From Sulfurimonas sp. endosymbiont of Alviniconcha boucheti (GTDB lineage: Bacteria; Campylobacterota; Campylobacteria; Campylobacterales; Sulfurimonadaceae), in assembly GCA_021766785.1 (NCBI GenBank), contig JAICBP010000083.1:69221-106123 (forward strand): DNA of 36,903 nucleotides. Direction: 5' to 3'. A program made the position numbers and the translations under genes. Each line of letters opens with the position of its first letter. Within the stretch, counting starts at the first letter, position 1. A model generated the notes under the pieces. The model was given only the letters and a program-made list of their open reading frames with translations. It was not told the origin of the DNA and ran no database searches. This document shows positions 23,460 to 32,665 of the stretch, in pieces.

Positions 23460-25751
23460 CTACTCTAAAAGAGATTTTTCACGCTTATCTATAAGCATAA
23501 GTAGTGCAGGTAATGCCACTAAATCTACTAACACAGCAATAACAAGTGCTGAAGCTGTAACTATACCAAAATGATAGTTGGGATTAAAATTACTAAAGAC
23601 AAAAACTAAAAATGCAATAGAGAGCACAAATGTCGTAAAAATAATAGCAGAACCAGCATAACTAAGAACATACTTCATAGCATCCTCTAAGTTATCACCA
23701 CGTTTTCTTGCCTCAATATACTTAACCATAAAGTGAATGGTATCATCCACTGCCACCCCTATGATGATGGCACCAGCAATAGCAACACCCATATCTATAT
23801 CAATATGTAACCATCCCATTACCCCAACTACCAGTGCTATAGGTAAAATATTTGGTACAATAAAAATCGGTAACATCCTCCAGTTTCTAAAGATAAGTAA
23901 CATCACAAGAGAGATAGAAACAACTGCTAGAGTTATAGAGTTTATTAACGTTGCGGTCACATCATGTTGCATGTGTGCAAACATAACTGTTTGTCCATGT
24001 ACTACAGCACTATATGGAGTTTTTTTCCACCAGTTTTTTATCCATGCGGTCTGCTCTAGATCTTTAGAGGTCTCTACAAGGTTTACTGAAACACTTACGC
24101 GCAGTAATCGTTCATCAATATCCATTTTATCATTTATCTCCATACCTTGAGGGAGTGAAAGGGAGTAGAGAAGAAGATACTGGGCTATAAGATCTTGGTT
24201 ATTTGGTATACTTTTACTCCCTGCCATAATACCATTAAAAGTTTTTACAATATCCATTAAAGAGCTAATATGTCGTATATCGGGATACTTTGCATAGAGC
24301 TCACTGTAAAATTGCTCTACAGTGTGCAAAAATTTTGGATCTTTTATCCCATCTTTTGCTTTTGAATCTACTACTACCTCATAGCTCATAGGACCAGTAA
24401 GTTTATCTTGCATCTCATTAACAGCTACACGAAAAGGGAAATCCTCTTTAAAGTACTTCACTGTATTTGAATCTACATTTGCCTTAAATATCCCAATACC
24501 TAAAGCTATAAATATAAGTGTGCTAAAGAGTAGAATATATTTTGCATTTTTAGCTAAAAACTGTGTGTACCAAACAGCTATAGGATGGTTATTTGCCTCT
24601 TGAATATTTGTATCTGCTTTTATTTTTGGATTGAGTATAGCTAAAAATGCTGGAACAAAAAGTATAGTGAGAAGAAATGCAAGAACTGCCGCACTTGCAG
24701 TAGCTATTCCAAGTGTCTGAATCGGTACAACAGCAGAGATACCAAGAGAGGCGAACCCAATTGAAGTCGTCACAGATGTTAAAAAAATCGCTAAGAAATT
24801 CTTTTTCACACTATAATGAATAGAGTCATGATTATTCATCCCTTTTTTTCTTGCCATTGTGTAGATCCATAGAAGATGCATAGCATCAGCAATACCAATA
24901 GCAACAACAAAGACAGGGACATTTGCTGTAAAATTGTTAAGCTTAAATCCTAGAAGTACTTGAATAGAGAGTACAATAAGGAATGTAAAGACAACAACAA
25001 TGGTACTTGCGAACATAGAAGAGAATTTTCTAAAGATGGTAAACATCAATAACATCGCCACTACTATAACTGCTGGAGTAAAAGTACCACCGTCATGCTG
25101 TGCTATTTCTATAAAAGAGCAGTTGATGACAGGTCCACCACCAAGAAAAAACTTATACCCATTTTTCTCTTCTTCTGGTTTTATTATCTGTAAAACTGCA
25201 TCACGAAGTTTAAAGCTCACCTCTGGATCATCCCCAGCCTTTGGTGTCATACGACCTACTATCATCGTTGATTTTGCATCTTTGGAGATAAGCCTACCTA
25301 CTATAATATCCTCTTTAACTGCTATAGCCTTTTTCTGAGCTAACTGCTCTTTTGTATAATTTGTAGGATTTTCTATAAAGGCTTCAACAAGTACATCATC
25401 AGGGTTCTCAGGATCAGCATGGACATACTGGTAGTTTGTAATGGAATCTACTCTTGCTATATAGTGAGTCTCCCAAAGTTTTTGTGTAATATTTTCTATG
25501 GTCTCTAATGCCTTAGGAGTAAATATACCATCTTCATCTGTAAACATGATAGTTACTGCATCATCATTTCCAAATACTGCACGAAAATTATCATAGTTTT
25601 TAAGAATCTTTGACTCTTTAGCAAACCAAATCCTATAGCTTCCTTCAAACTCTAAGTTTTTAAGAGATGCTGTCATCATAAAAGTAATAAGAGGAATAAG
25701 TACTACTATAATCCATCGAAATTTAATAACACTATTTATAAATTTTTTCAT
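23460..25751 (-). CDS. RND-superfamily exporter (MMPL/SSD type)
   Basis: A 763-residue inner-membrane transporter built from two similar halves, each with one helix, a large periplasmic loop and five further helices. Diagnostic are GIADAMHLLWIY (about 286-297) and GVAVDDTIHFMVKY (about 664-677), with charged residues in the membrane that carry protons in RND/MMPL proteins. The family moves lipids, hopanoids or other hydrophobic compounds out of the inner membrane. It is half the size of AcrB-type pumps and has no adaptor protein nearby. It follows the OM barrel and LolA-like genes with gaps or overlaps under 10 bp, so the three are best read as one machine. The substrate is unknown. Confidence 0.88.
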   Translation of the reverse strand: MKKFINSVIKFRWIIVVLIPLITFMMTASLKNLEFEGSYRIWFAKESKILKNYDNFRAVFGNDDAVTIMFTDEDGIFTPKALETIENITQKLWETHYIARVDSITNYQYVHADPENPDDVLVEAFIENPTNYTKEQLAQKKAIAVKEDIIVGRLISKDAKSTMIVGRMTPKAGDDPEVSFKLRDAVLQIIKPEEEKNGYKFFLGGGPVINCSFIEIAQHDGGTFTPAVIVVAMLLMFTIFRKFSSMFASTIVVVFTFLIVLSIQVLLGFKLNNFTANVPVFVVAIGIADAMHLLWIYTMARKKGMNNHDSIHYSVKKNFLAIFLTSVTTSIGFASLGISAVVPIQTLGIATASAAVLAFLLTILFVPAFLAILNPKIKADTNIQEANNHPIAVWYTQFLAKNAKYILLFSTLIFIALGIGIFKANVDSNTVKYFKEDFPFRVAVNEMQDKLTGPMSYEVVVDSKAKDGIKDPKFLHTVEQFYSELYAKYPDIRHISSLMDIVKTFNGIMAGSKSIPNNQDLIAQYLLLYSLSLPQGMEINDKMDIDERLLRVSVSVNLVETSKDLEQTAWIKNWWKKTPYSAVVHGQTVMFAHMQHDVTATLINSITLAVVSISLVMLLIFRNWRMLPIFIVPNILPIALVVGVMGWLHIDIDMGVAIAGAIIIGVAVDDTIHFMVKYIEARKRGDNLEDAMKYVLSYAGSAIIFTTFVLSIAFLVFVFSNFNPNYHFGIVTASALVIAVLVDLVALPALLMLIDKREKSLLE

Positions 25752-25760
25752 TCTTTGTCC

Positions 25761-27011
25761 TTAAAAATAGTAGGCAATATTAATACCTAACCTTTGATGT
25801 TTTCCTAAAATCTGATAAGCTGTTAAGGGCTCTAACTGTTTGTTTGATGGGATTATGTAATAATAATCACAAGAGAGCTTAAAAGTCTCAACAAAACGAC
25901 TCTCAAACTTCAGATAATAAGTCTGCTCATCATACTCCAAGTCAAAAATACCGCCGCCTATAAAAGAGCTATCATCAGCATTATTAAGACTATAGCGTCC
26001 ACCTATGAAGAGATCATTCTGCATAGTCTCAAATAGCAAACGATCAGAAGCCTTTTTTGACTCATAAGTATTATATCTATAATACTCTGTAATCAGGCCA
26101 AGAGCATTATTCTCATAAAAATTTTCTATAGTATGCTCAACGCCAACTCCAATATGAGAGTAATCACCTACAATAGGATTTTTATCTACTTTTGCATAGA
26201 GTGCTTCTAACTTTAAAAGGGTGTTCCCAACGACTAAAGTATCATAAGTCATAAACTTATTAACTATATATACATTTTCTTGAAAATTTGTAGGTTTTTT
26301 TTGTTGAAAATTTTGGAAATTTTCTGGTGCAAAGTAGCGTTGTGAATCATAGCCATTTTCATAAATAAATGCATAATCCATAGGATATTTTGTATCTGTT
26401 GATCCACTGTACTTCAAGTAGAGAGAGGGTCTATTTATACTCTTTTGACTCTTAAGTGTTTTATCATAAGTGACAAAATCTGGAAAAAAGTAATAGGCAT
26501 AGGACTTTCTCGCCATTAACTGTTGCTCTTCTCTTAGCTTTGTTATAAGAGAGAGTTCAGAGTTTTCAAAATAGTAAGTATAAGCAGCATTGTAAACGCC
26601 AAGCTTATCTTTTGCAAACATATCATTACGTAAATCTATAGGATTAAAACCATCTGTAATATTTCTAAGCTCTAATGAACCCCAAAATTCTATACTTTTT
26701 CCAATTTTAAATGCAGAGTTTTCAAAATCATATTTCGCATAAAATTCATTAAGTCTGACAAAAGTTCTATCTGTCTTCTCGCTCTCCTCTCTAAAGTCAT
26801 GGTAAGCTTGCTGCATATATAAAGAGCAAAAAAGTGTCAGATCAGTGTATATATATTTTAGCTCAAGTGTCTGTTTTGCAGTAAAGGAGTTCTTATTTTT
26901 TTTATCAGGATACTTTAGATAAAACTGTGAGTCTAGATCTACATGTCCAGAGAGCTCTACATCACTATAAAGTGTGCTAAACGCCAAAAGAGAAAAGAGA
27001 TATCTTCTCAT
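25761..27011 (-). CDS. Predicted outer-membrane beta-barrel protein
   Basis: A 416-residue protein with a short signal peptide (MRRYLFSLLAFSTLYS) followed by alternating, aromatic-rich strands. It ends in the typical barrel C-terminus GINIAYYF with a final Phe. Segments such as GKSIEFWGSLELRNITDGFNPIDLRND (about 103-129) recall DUF1302-type barrels found beside RND transporters, but I cannot prove the family by eye. It overlaps the upstream LolA-like gene by 4 bp (ATGA) and is 9 bp from the RND gene. Probably the outer-membrane partner of this module. Confidence 0.75.
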   Translation of the reverse strand: MRRYLFSLLAFSTLYSDVELSGHVDLDSQFYLKYPDKKNKNSFTAKQTLELKYIYTDLTLFCSLYMQQAYHDFREESEKTDRTFVRLNEFYAKYDFENSAFKIGKSIEFWGSLELRNITDGFNPIDLRNDMFAKDKLGVYNAAYTYYFENSELSLITKLREEQQLMARKSYAYYFFPDFVTYDKTLKSQKSINRPSLYLKYSGSTDTKYPMDYAFIYENGYDSQRYFAPENFQNFQQKKPTNFQENVYIVNKFMTYDTLVVGNTLLKLEALYAKVDKNPIVGDYSHIGVGVEHTIENFYENNALGLITEYYRYNTYESKKASDRLLFETMQNDLFIGGRYSLNNADDSSFIGGGIFDLEYDEQTYYLKFESRFVETFKLSCDYYYIIPSNKQLEPLTAYQILGKHQRLGINIAYYF

Positions 27012-27757
27012 CTCATCAGATATCTTTTTTTGAAATCTTTTGCAGTAAGCCCATTTTTTATTCTCTCATCACTCCATTTAAGGATAGTAGTTTTATCGTT
27101 TTGAACATTTCTCATAGTGATACCCTTTATACGATAAACACCATTAATCTTCCTATAGCCATCAAATACCTCTACTTTGAGTAGTTCATGCTTTCTATCG
27201 AAGTACTCTATTTTTTGGACGAGAAAAGTATCTTTATCAATATAAGAGACAAGTTTTGTATATCCTGAGTATTTTGAAATAGGAATTGCTGGAGATATAT
27301 AAACTTTTTTACCTTTGAGAGTAGCCTCTTTTGGTTCACCTTTATATCTATATTTTTTAGGGTTAAATTGACCTAAATCCTCATAAGAAAATTCACTCCC
27401 CATAAAAGCTCCAGACTTATTTTTACTTGCTATACGCTTAACACGTTTAAGTGCTGGAAGATAGAGCCACTGGTCATCATCCTTATCTATATGTTCATAA
27501 GAGAGAAATTTTGTTCCCTTAACATCTGCTGGTGAGAGAAACTCCATGAGAGATTTATCTTCATTCTCCCCCTCTAAAACCTTCATCTCCATAGTACGGA
27601 CTTTTTCTTGTCCTGCAGCATTAATAAGTCTCATTTGCATTGTAGATATAGAATCTTCAAAACCATCCATAACACTTTTGCTCTTTTGTGCCAACTCTGT
27701 ATTTGTCAGTGCCAAAAGTGTACTTATACTAAGTAATAGACCTATAAAAAATTTCAT
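27008..27757 (-). CDS. LolA-like periplasmic protein
   Basis: A 249-residue exported protein: signal peptide about 1-17 (MKFFIGLLLSISTLLAL), then a LolA/LppX-like fold with LMEFLSPADVKGTKFLSYEHID (about 69-90), QWLYLPALKRVKRI (about 96-109) and SGAFMGSEFSYEDL (about 115-128), the pattern of outer-membrane lipoprotein-sorting proteins of the COG2834 type. Such proteins carry lipid moieties through the periplasm. This is not the housekeeping LolA of the Lol pathway, judged by size and by its partners: it is coupled to the barrel and RND genes and 2 bp after the glucosaminidase gene. Confidence 0.8.
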   Translation of the reverse strand: MKFFIGLLLSISTLLALTNTELAQKSKSVMDGFEDSISTMQMRLINAAGQEKVRTMEMKVLEGENEDKSLMEFLSPADVKGTKFLSYEHIDKDDDQWLYLPALKRVKRIASKNKSGAFMGSEFSYEDLGQFNPKKYRYKGEPKEATLKGKKVYISPAIPISKYSGYTKLVSYIDKDTFLVQKIEYFDRKHELLKVEVFDGYRKINGVYRIKGITMRNVQNDKTTILKWSDERIKNGLTAKDFKKRYLMR

Positions 27758-27759
27758 TT

Positions 27760-28428
27760 CTATCTCTTGTCGTATTTTGTTAAGTCATTATGTCTGATAA
27801 CTTTACCAATGCTATCTACATACTTTGTACCGCGTTCAGAATATTTATCTAATCCTTTAATGATCTCAAAAACATCATCTGTTTTCATACGATACTCTCT
27901 TAGTTTTTTATATACTTTTACTCTAGCGATAGTAAGATAGTAAGTTCGTATAGAACCCTCTACATTTTTAAATTTTCTCAACCAAATTGTTCTATTACCT
28001 TTGCGCTTTTGTGCAGCAGCAATACGATCATCATTTTTATTGACACTCCAAACACCAAAAAGGTTATTCGCCTTAAGAAAGATATGAGAAGTTGCCCATG
28101 CACTCTCTATTGCAGCTTGTGCAATAGCTATACTTACAGGGTGTGGTTTAAGAGCAAGAAGCAGTTCTTCATCAGTTGTAACTCTATACAGATGTTTTAA
28201 ATCTTTTATCTCTTGTGTATTTTTTTTTGCACCAATATCTTTCTTGATTCTCTTATACTTTGCAGAAAGTTCTTCATGTACTTTTTGTACTGCTGGTACA
28301 ACTAAAGAGTAAAATCTCTTTTTTTCCTCTGAAACACTCAAATTTTTCACTGAAGTGTTTTTTATATCAACAACCTCATTTGCCTGTAAAATATAGACTC
28401 CAAGCAATAGTGCTACCAATAGTTTCAT
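27760..28428 (-). CDS. Bax-like glucosaminidase-domain protein
   Basis: A 222-residue exported protein with a signal peptide (MKLLVALLLGVYILQA) and a C-terminal glucosaminidase-type domain: AIAQAAIESAWATSHIFLKANNLFGVWSV (about 101-129), with Glu108 the likely catalytic residue, and ERGTKYVDSIGKVI. The domain is that of E. coli Bax and of peptidoglycan N-acetylglucosaminidases, so cell-wall cutting in the periplasm is likely. It lies between the AMIN protein and the LolA-like gene, in the same direction, with gaps of 42 and 2 bp. Confidence 0.85.
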   Translation of the reverse strand: MKLLVALLLGVYILQANEVVDIKNTSVKNLSVSEEKKRFYSLVVPAVQKVHEELSAKYKRIKKDIGAKKNTQEIKDLKHLYRVTTDEELLLALKPHPVSIAIAQAAIESAWATSHIFLKANNLFGVWSVNKNDDRIAAAQKRKGNRTIWLRKFKNVEGSIRTYYLTIARVKVYKKLREYRMKTDDVFEIIKGLDKYSERGTKYVDSIGKVIRHNDLTKYDKR

Positions 28429-28470
28429 CTCTCTTCCTTTTTATGTTTTATTTTAGCTAACTCCTCTCTC

Positions 28471-29085
28471 TTAATGAAGCATAAAGAGAGAGAAGTGCTT
28501 CTTTCTTACAAGATGATACTTGTAATGACCGTCTAATTCTATAACTATACGATAATAACCCTTATGATTTCCTATACGAATCTTTTTTACTATGCTATGC
28601 TTAGATATACTCTTCTCTAAACTTCTCATATTTATAGCTTTTTTTATGTCGCATACAATTCTATGTGGATTAGTAAGCATAAAGTTGCGTATAATCTTAT
28701 CTCGTGTGCTAATCTTTATCACTTTTTGTGTACTACTTATCTTAACGAAATGAGTCTTTAAGAGTTCAAGTTCACTCTTTTTTTCTTTAACACTGCTATG
28801 AAGCTTTTGAGAGAGAAAGAGAGGTAGATGCCAATCGACACTATTGCCTAGTTTTTCTGTTTTTTCTGTAACAGAACCATCAAGATTTTTATACTTTATA
28901 GTAATATTCTCAACTGTTCTTGCAGTAGATGGCAGTGTAATAGTAGCATGTTGTAAGGGAGCATACTCTATCTTTTTATTGGCAGTAACAAGGATCCCTT
29001 TTTCATCTGTAGCTGGGAGAAAAGGATTTTCTCTCGATATGAGTGCTATATTTATGAAAAAAATAACCGTGAAAATCTTTATCAT
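28471..29085 (-). CDS. AMIN-domain periplasmic protein
   Basis: A 204-residue protein with an N-terminal hydrophobic segment (MIKIFTVIFFINIALIS) and a C-terminal AMIN-like domain, seen in IKISTRDKIIRNFMLTNPHRIVCDIKKA (about 122-149) and the closing RIVIELDGHYKY. AMIN domains hold cell-envelope proteins at the septum or peptidoglycan. The position after recA-eno-ftsB-like matches the order in Campylobacter, where an AMIN-domain protein is encoded at the same place. I prefer ATG 29083-29085 (GGTGG 8 nt upstream) to the in-frame GTG at 29097, which lacks a good Shine-Dalgarno site. Confidence 0.75.
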   Translation of the reverse strand: MIKIFTVIFFINIALISRENPFLPATDEKGILVTANKKIEYAPLQHATITLPSTARTVENITIKYKNLDGSVTEKTEKLGNSVDWHLPLFLSQKLHSSVKEKKSELELLKTHFVKISSTQKVIKISTRDKIIRNFMLTNPHRIVCDIKKAINMRSLEKSISKHSIVKKIRIGNHKGYYRIVIELDGHYKYHLVRKKHFSLFMLH

Positions 29086-29134
29086 AAGTACAACCACCCC
29101 TTTTTTGTTTTACACATTATAGCGTATCTTGAAT

Positions 29135-29413
29135 TTATTGTGCACTAATCTCTTTGAGTTCAAAATATTCTCTTTGAAGATCAGCATTTTTCTGTTTAAG
29201 TGTACCTATTTCTGAGTGTAGATACGCTTCATAATCTTGTAATCCAAAAAGTATCTCTAAAGAAGATGTACCATATAACAACACCCCTAGATAAATTCCA
29301 AAAGCCACTACAATAAAGATAAGGATAAAAAACTTTTTAAGAGAGAGTCCTAAGTACTTCTGTATAAGAGTCTCACTTGTATCTATTTTCTCAAAAAGTT
29401 CTTCATTGTGCAT
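29135..29413 (-). CDS. FtsB/DivIC-like small septum protein
   Basis: A 92-residue protein with a cytosolic N-terminus (about 1-28), one membrane helix (FFILIFIVVAFGIYLGVLLY, about 28-47) and a C-terminal coiled coil (SEIGTLKQKNADLQREYFELKEI). Size and layout are those of FtsB/DivIC, which link FtsL and FtsQ in the divisome. It is 15 bp downstream of eno, a neighbourhood shared with other proteobacteria. Sequence conservation in this family is low, so the call rests on shape and context. Confidence 0.72.
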   Translation of the reverse strand: MHNEELFEKIDTSETLIQKYLGLSLKKFFILIFIVVAFGIYLGVLLYGTSSLEILFGLQDYEAYLHSEIGTLKQKNADLQREYFELKEISAQ

Positions 29414-29428
29414 AGTTTAAATCTGTCT

Positions 29429-30694
29429 CTAGCTAAAAAGTGCTGTACCTAAATACTCACCATATAAAACTTCATTTTCTATCTCTAAAAGACGATTATA
29501 TTTAGCAGTTCTTTCACCACGTGCTGTTGAACCCGTCTTTATTTGTCCACAGTTCAGTGCTACAGCAAAATCTGCGATAAATGCATCTTCACTCTCTCCA
29601 GATCGATGACTCATCACACAGTTGTAACCATTACGCTGCGCTAAACGTACACTAAGCATAGTTTCTGAGATAGAACCAATTTGATTTGGTTTTATAAGAA
29701 TGGCGTTTGCAATACCTTTTTGGATTCCTTCATTTAAAATATTGACATTTGTAACAAAAAGGTCATCACCTACTATTTGAATTTTATCACCAAGTTTCTC
29801 TGTCATAAGCTTAAATCCATCCCAGTCATCTTCACTTAAACCATCTTCAATTGAGACAATAGGGTACTTTGAACATAAATCTTCATAATAAGCAACAAGT
29901 TCACTAGAAGTAACAGTGCGCTTTTCAGACTCTAATCTGTAACCACCTTCAACAACAATCTCGCTTGCAGCGACATCAAGAGCAATAGCTATTTGCTCTC
30001 CTGGCTTATATCCAGCTTTTTCAATCGCTTCCATGATAATCTGAATAGGCTCTTCATTTGAGCTTAAATCTGGAGCAAAACCACCCTCATCTCCAAGAGC
30101 AGTTGAGTGCCCCTTTCCCTTAAGAATAGATTTAAGGTTATGATATACTTCAGCAGATGCACGAAGAGAAGTAGCAAAATCTTCAAAACCAACAGGCATA
30201 ATCATATACTCCTGAAAGTCAACAGAGTTATCAGCATGACTACCACCATTAATAATATTTAGCATAGGAGTAGGATTTACCATAGCATTAGCACCACCGA
30301 GATAACGGTAAAGTGGCATATCAAGAGACTTTGCAGCAGCACGTGCTACAGCCATTGAAACGCCAAGAACTGCATTTGCTCCAAGTTTAGCATAGTTTTC
30401 AGTACCGTCAATCTCTTTCATAGTAGCATCAACCATCGCTTGATTAAATGGACTCATACCGACTAAAGCATCGTTGATTTCATTATTAACATGACCTACA
30501 GCTTTTAAAACACCCTTACCCATATAGCGTTCATCACCATCACGAAGTTCTAATGCTTCACGTTTACCAGTACTTGCACCACTTGGCACTATCGCTGATT
30601 CAGATGTTCCATCACTTAACTCTACTGTCGCTTTTACTGTTGGATTTCCACGAGAATCCATTACTTCTATTGCACTTACATTATCAATAAACAT
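29429..30694 (-). CDS. eno: Enolase (phosphopyruvate hydratase)
   Basis: Interconverts 2-phosphoglycerate and phosphoenolpyruvate. The 421-residue protein is full length. It shows [17 protein letters not shown] at the N-terminus, [10 protein letters not shown] (about 204-213), the metal ligands in [19 protein letters not shown] and GDDLFVTN, and the enolase signature [14 protein letters not shown], followed by SHRSGESED. It lies between recA and the FtsB-like gene, as in other Campylobacterota. Confidence 0.98.
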   Translation of the reverse strand: MFIDNVSAIEVMDSRGNPTVKATVELSDGTSESAIVPSGASTGKREALELRDGDERYMGKGVLKAVGHVNNEINDALVGMSPFNQAMVDATMKEIDGTENYAKLGANAVLGVSMAVARAAAKSLDMPLYRYLGGANAMVNPTPMLNIINGGSHADNSVDFQEYMIMPVGFEDFATSLRASAEVYHNLKSILKGKGHSTALGDEGGFAPDLSSNEEPIQIIMEAIEKAGYKPGEQIAIALDVAASEIVVEGGYRLESEKRTVTSSELVAYYEDLCSKYPIVSIEDGLSEDDWDGFKLMTEKLGDKIQIVGDDLFVTNVNILNEGIQKGIANAILIKPNQIGSISETMLSVRLAQRNGYNCVMSHRSGESEDAFIADFAVALNCGQIKTGSTARGERTAKYNRLLEIENEVLYGEYLGTALFS

Positions 30695-30758
30695 ATAATT
30701 ACCTTTGGACTTTTAATTAATTATCGGCATTTTATCTAAATTTTACTAATAATGTACT

Positions 30759-31796
30759 TTAAACATCTGCTTCAGCAACTTCTGCTGCTTCCATCACCAT
30801 TACATCTGATATTCCCATCGCAACTTTTATTTTATTTTCTATCTCTACAGCAAGTTCTGGTTCATCTTTGAACTTCTGCTTTACATTTTCACGCCCTTGA
30901 CCAAGTTTACTATCTCCATAAGCAAACCATGCACCAGCTTTATCAATAATATCTAGCTTCACACCATAATCTACAAGTTCACCCTCTTTTGAGATACCCT
31001 CACCAAACATAATATCAAACTCAGCTTGCCTAAATGGTGGTGCAACTTTGTTTTTTATAACCTTTGCTTTCACACGGTTACCTATCTGACTTTCACCCTG
31101 CTTGAGTGAAGCTATTCGTCGAACATCTATGCGCACTGATGCATAAAATTTTAGAGCATTTCCACCAGTTGTTGTCTCTGGAGAACCATATCCCATCATC
31201 CCAATTTTCATACGAATCTGATTGATAAAAATAACAGTACAGTTCATCTTACTTAGTACACCCGTGAGTTTACGAAGAGCTTTTGACATTAAACGAGCTT
31301 GTACACCTACTTGTTGATCTGTCATTTCACCCTCTAATTCTATTTTTGGTGTTAATGCTGCAACAGAATCTACAACTATTAAGTCAACTGCACCACTTCT
31401 TGCTATAGTTTCTACTATATCAAGAGCTTGTTCTCCATAATCAGGTTGAGAAACAAGAAGATTTTCTACATCTACACCAAGGTTTTTAGCATAGACAACA
31501 TCAAGAGCATGCTCTGCATCTATAAAGGCACATACACCACCCATTTTCTGACTTTCAGCAGTAATTTGAAGTGCTAATGTTGTTTTTCCTGAAGACTCTG
31601 GTCCATACACTTCTACCACACGACCTTGAGGGACACCACCTATTCCAAGTGCTAAATCTAGTCCTAATGATCCTGTACTAATTGCTTGTATAGGTTCTAT
31701 ATTTTTATCACCTAGACGCATGAGTGCACCTTTGCCAAAAGCCTTGTCTATCTGCTTCATTGCTAAATCTAATGATTTTTGTTTATTTTCATCCAT
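30759..31796 (-). CDS. recA: Recombinase RecA
   Basis: RecA forms filaments on single-stranded DNA for homologous recombination. With the start at ATG 31794-31796 the protein has 345 residues; a GTG four codons upstream is in frame, but only the ATG has a GAG site at a usable distance. It has Walker A GPESSGKT (65-72), [13 protein letters not shown] (Walker B), [33 protein letters not shown] with the conserved DNA-binding loop, and an acidic C-terminal tail. First gene of the minus-strand block to eno. No clear SOS box is seen, as expected for a group usually lacking LexA. Confidence 0.98.
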   Translation of the reverse strand: MDENKQKSLDLAMKQIDKAFGKGALMRLGDKNIEPIQAISTGSLGLDLALGIGGVPQGRVVEVYGPESSGKTTLALQITAESQKMGGVCAFIDAEHALDVVYAKNLGVDVENLLVSQPDYGEQALDIVETIARSGAVDLIVVDSVAALTPKIELEGEMTDQQVGVQARLMSKALRKLTGVLSKMNCTVIFINQIRMKIGMMGYGSPETTTGGNALKFYASVRIDVRRIASLKQGESQIGNRVKAKVIKNKVAPPFRQAEFDIMFGEGISKEGELVDYGVKLDIIDKAGAWFAYGDSKLGQGRENVKQKFKDEPELAVEIENKIKVAMGISDVMVMEAAEVAEADV

Positions 31797-31827
31797 TTTG
31801 GGACTCACTTATATTAAATTTTAAAGC

Positions 31828-31833
31828 ATTATA
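31828..31833 (-). promoter_or_regulatory. -10 element of recA
   Basis: TATAAT on the minus strand, 32 bp upstream of the recA ATG, in a 275-bp divergent gap shared with the TetR gene. No matching -35 is obvious. Confidence 0.45.
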
Positions 31834-32034
31834 TGCTAATTTTTGAAAGTATATTAAAAATATGGCAAATTGTCATACTTTTTTCTGTTTCTTACCTAAA
31901 ATTTTCCTCTTTGTTGATTTTTTTAGTATGGGTAGCTACTCACATAGAACATATATCAAACTTACAATCAGTAAAAATTTTCTTTATTACTTCAAAAGCT
32001 AATGACATTTTTTAATCATATTACTTTTTTAGGC

Positions 32035-32040
32035 TATAAT
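32035..32040 (+). promoter_or_regulatory. -10 element of the tetR-hupUV-like operon
   Basis: TATAAT lies 32 bp before the TetR ATG. A weak TTAATC is 17 bp upstream of it. The palindrome found before hydA is not repeated here. Confidence 0.45.
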
Positions 32041-32071
32041 ATCTACATAAATATGAAATTGGACACAACTA

Positions 32072-32665
32072 ATGGCTAGGATGACTAAAGAAGAGAGAAA
32101 GACAACTATAATTTCTGCTGCTTTACAATTATTTTCAGAGCGAGGTTTTTATATCACCACTATTCCAGATATTGCCAAAAAAGTTGGTATGAGTGTTGGT
32201 AATTTTTATAACTATTTTAATTCAAAAGATATTCTTGCAAAAGAACTTATTATATACATCTCTGAATATTTAGGAAGAAATATTCGTGTAATTAATGAAA
32301 AAGAGAGCTCAACAGAAGAAAAAATTTATGAAATAGTCTCTATGTATTTCAATATGGCAGATGAAGAACCTGAAATGATAGAATATTTTTTAAGAGTTTA
32401 TCTCTCAAATCGTGAAATATTTGGGGATGGATGTGAGGGGATGCTTTGTGTATCACCTTTTGTTACAGAGATGATGATGTTTTTTAATGATGGTGTGGAG
32501 TGTGGTAAGCTGCATAATCAAGATTTTTTTTCTGCATTTGGACTTTTTATGGGCTATCTTGGCGGTATGGTTTTTCTTTTCGGAGAGAAGATTCTTCCTG
32601 AACCATTAGAATGGTATAAAGAATCAATTTCACAAAATATATATAATGCACTCAAAACAAGATAA
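32072..32665 (+). CDS. TetR/AcrR-family transcriptional regulator
   Basis: A 197-residue one-component regulator. The N-terminal TetR domain (about 5-60) has AALQLFSERGFYITTIPDIAKKVGMSVGNFYNYFNSKDIL with the helix-turn-helix and the conserved YxYF. The C-terminal ligand/dimer domain is Met/Phe-rich and has Cys138 and Cys143 (GDGCEGMLCV) and Cys162 (near VECGKLH), which could sense metal or redox, though this is a guess. Its 3' end overlaps the hydrogenase small-subunit gene by 20 bp, so the regulator and the hydrogenase-like pair are made together. A TetR-type palindrome before hydA is the likely target. Confidence 0.9.
   Translation: MARMTKEERKTTIISAALQLFSERGFYITTIPDIAKKVGMSVGNFYNYFNSKDILAKELIIYISEYLGRNIRVINEKESSTEEKIYEIVSMYFNMADEEPEMIEYFLRVYLSNREIFGDGCEGMLCVSPFVTEMMMFFNDGVECGKLHNQDFFSAFGLFMGYLGGMVFLFGEKILPEPLEWYKESISQNIYNALKTR

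Noticed and set aside
31833-32015. 60-codon hydrophobic ORF between recA and tetR
   Set aside because: No Shine-Dalgarno site, AT-rich chance hydrophobicity, and it starts in the recA promoter.
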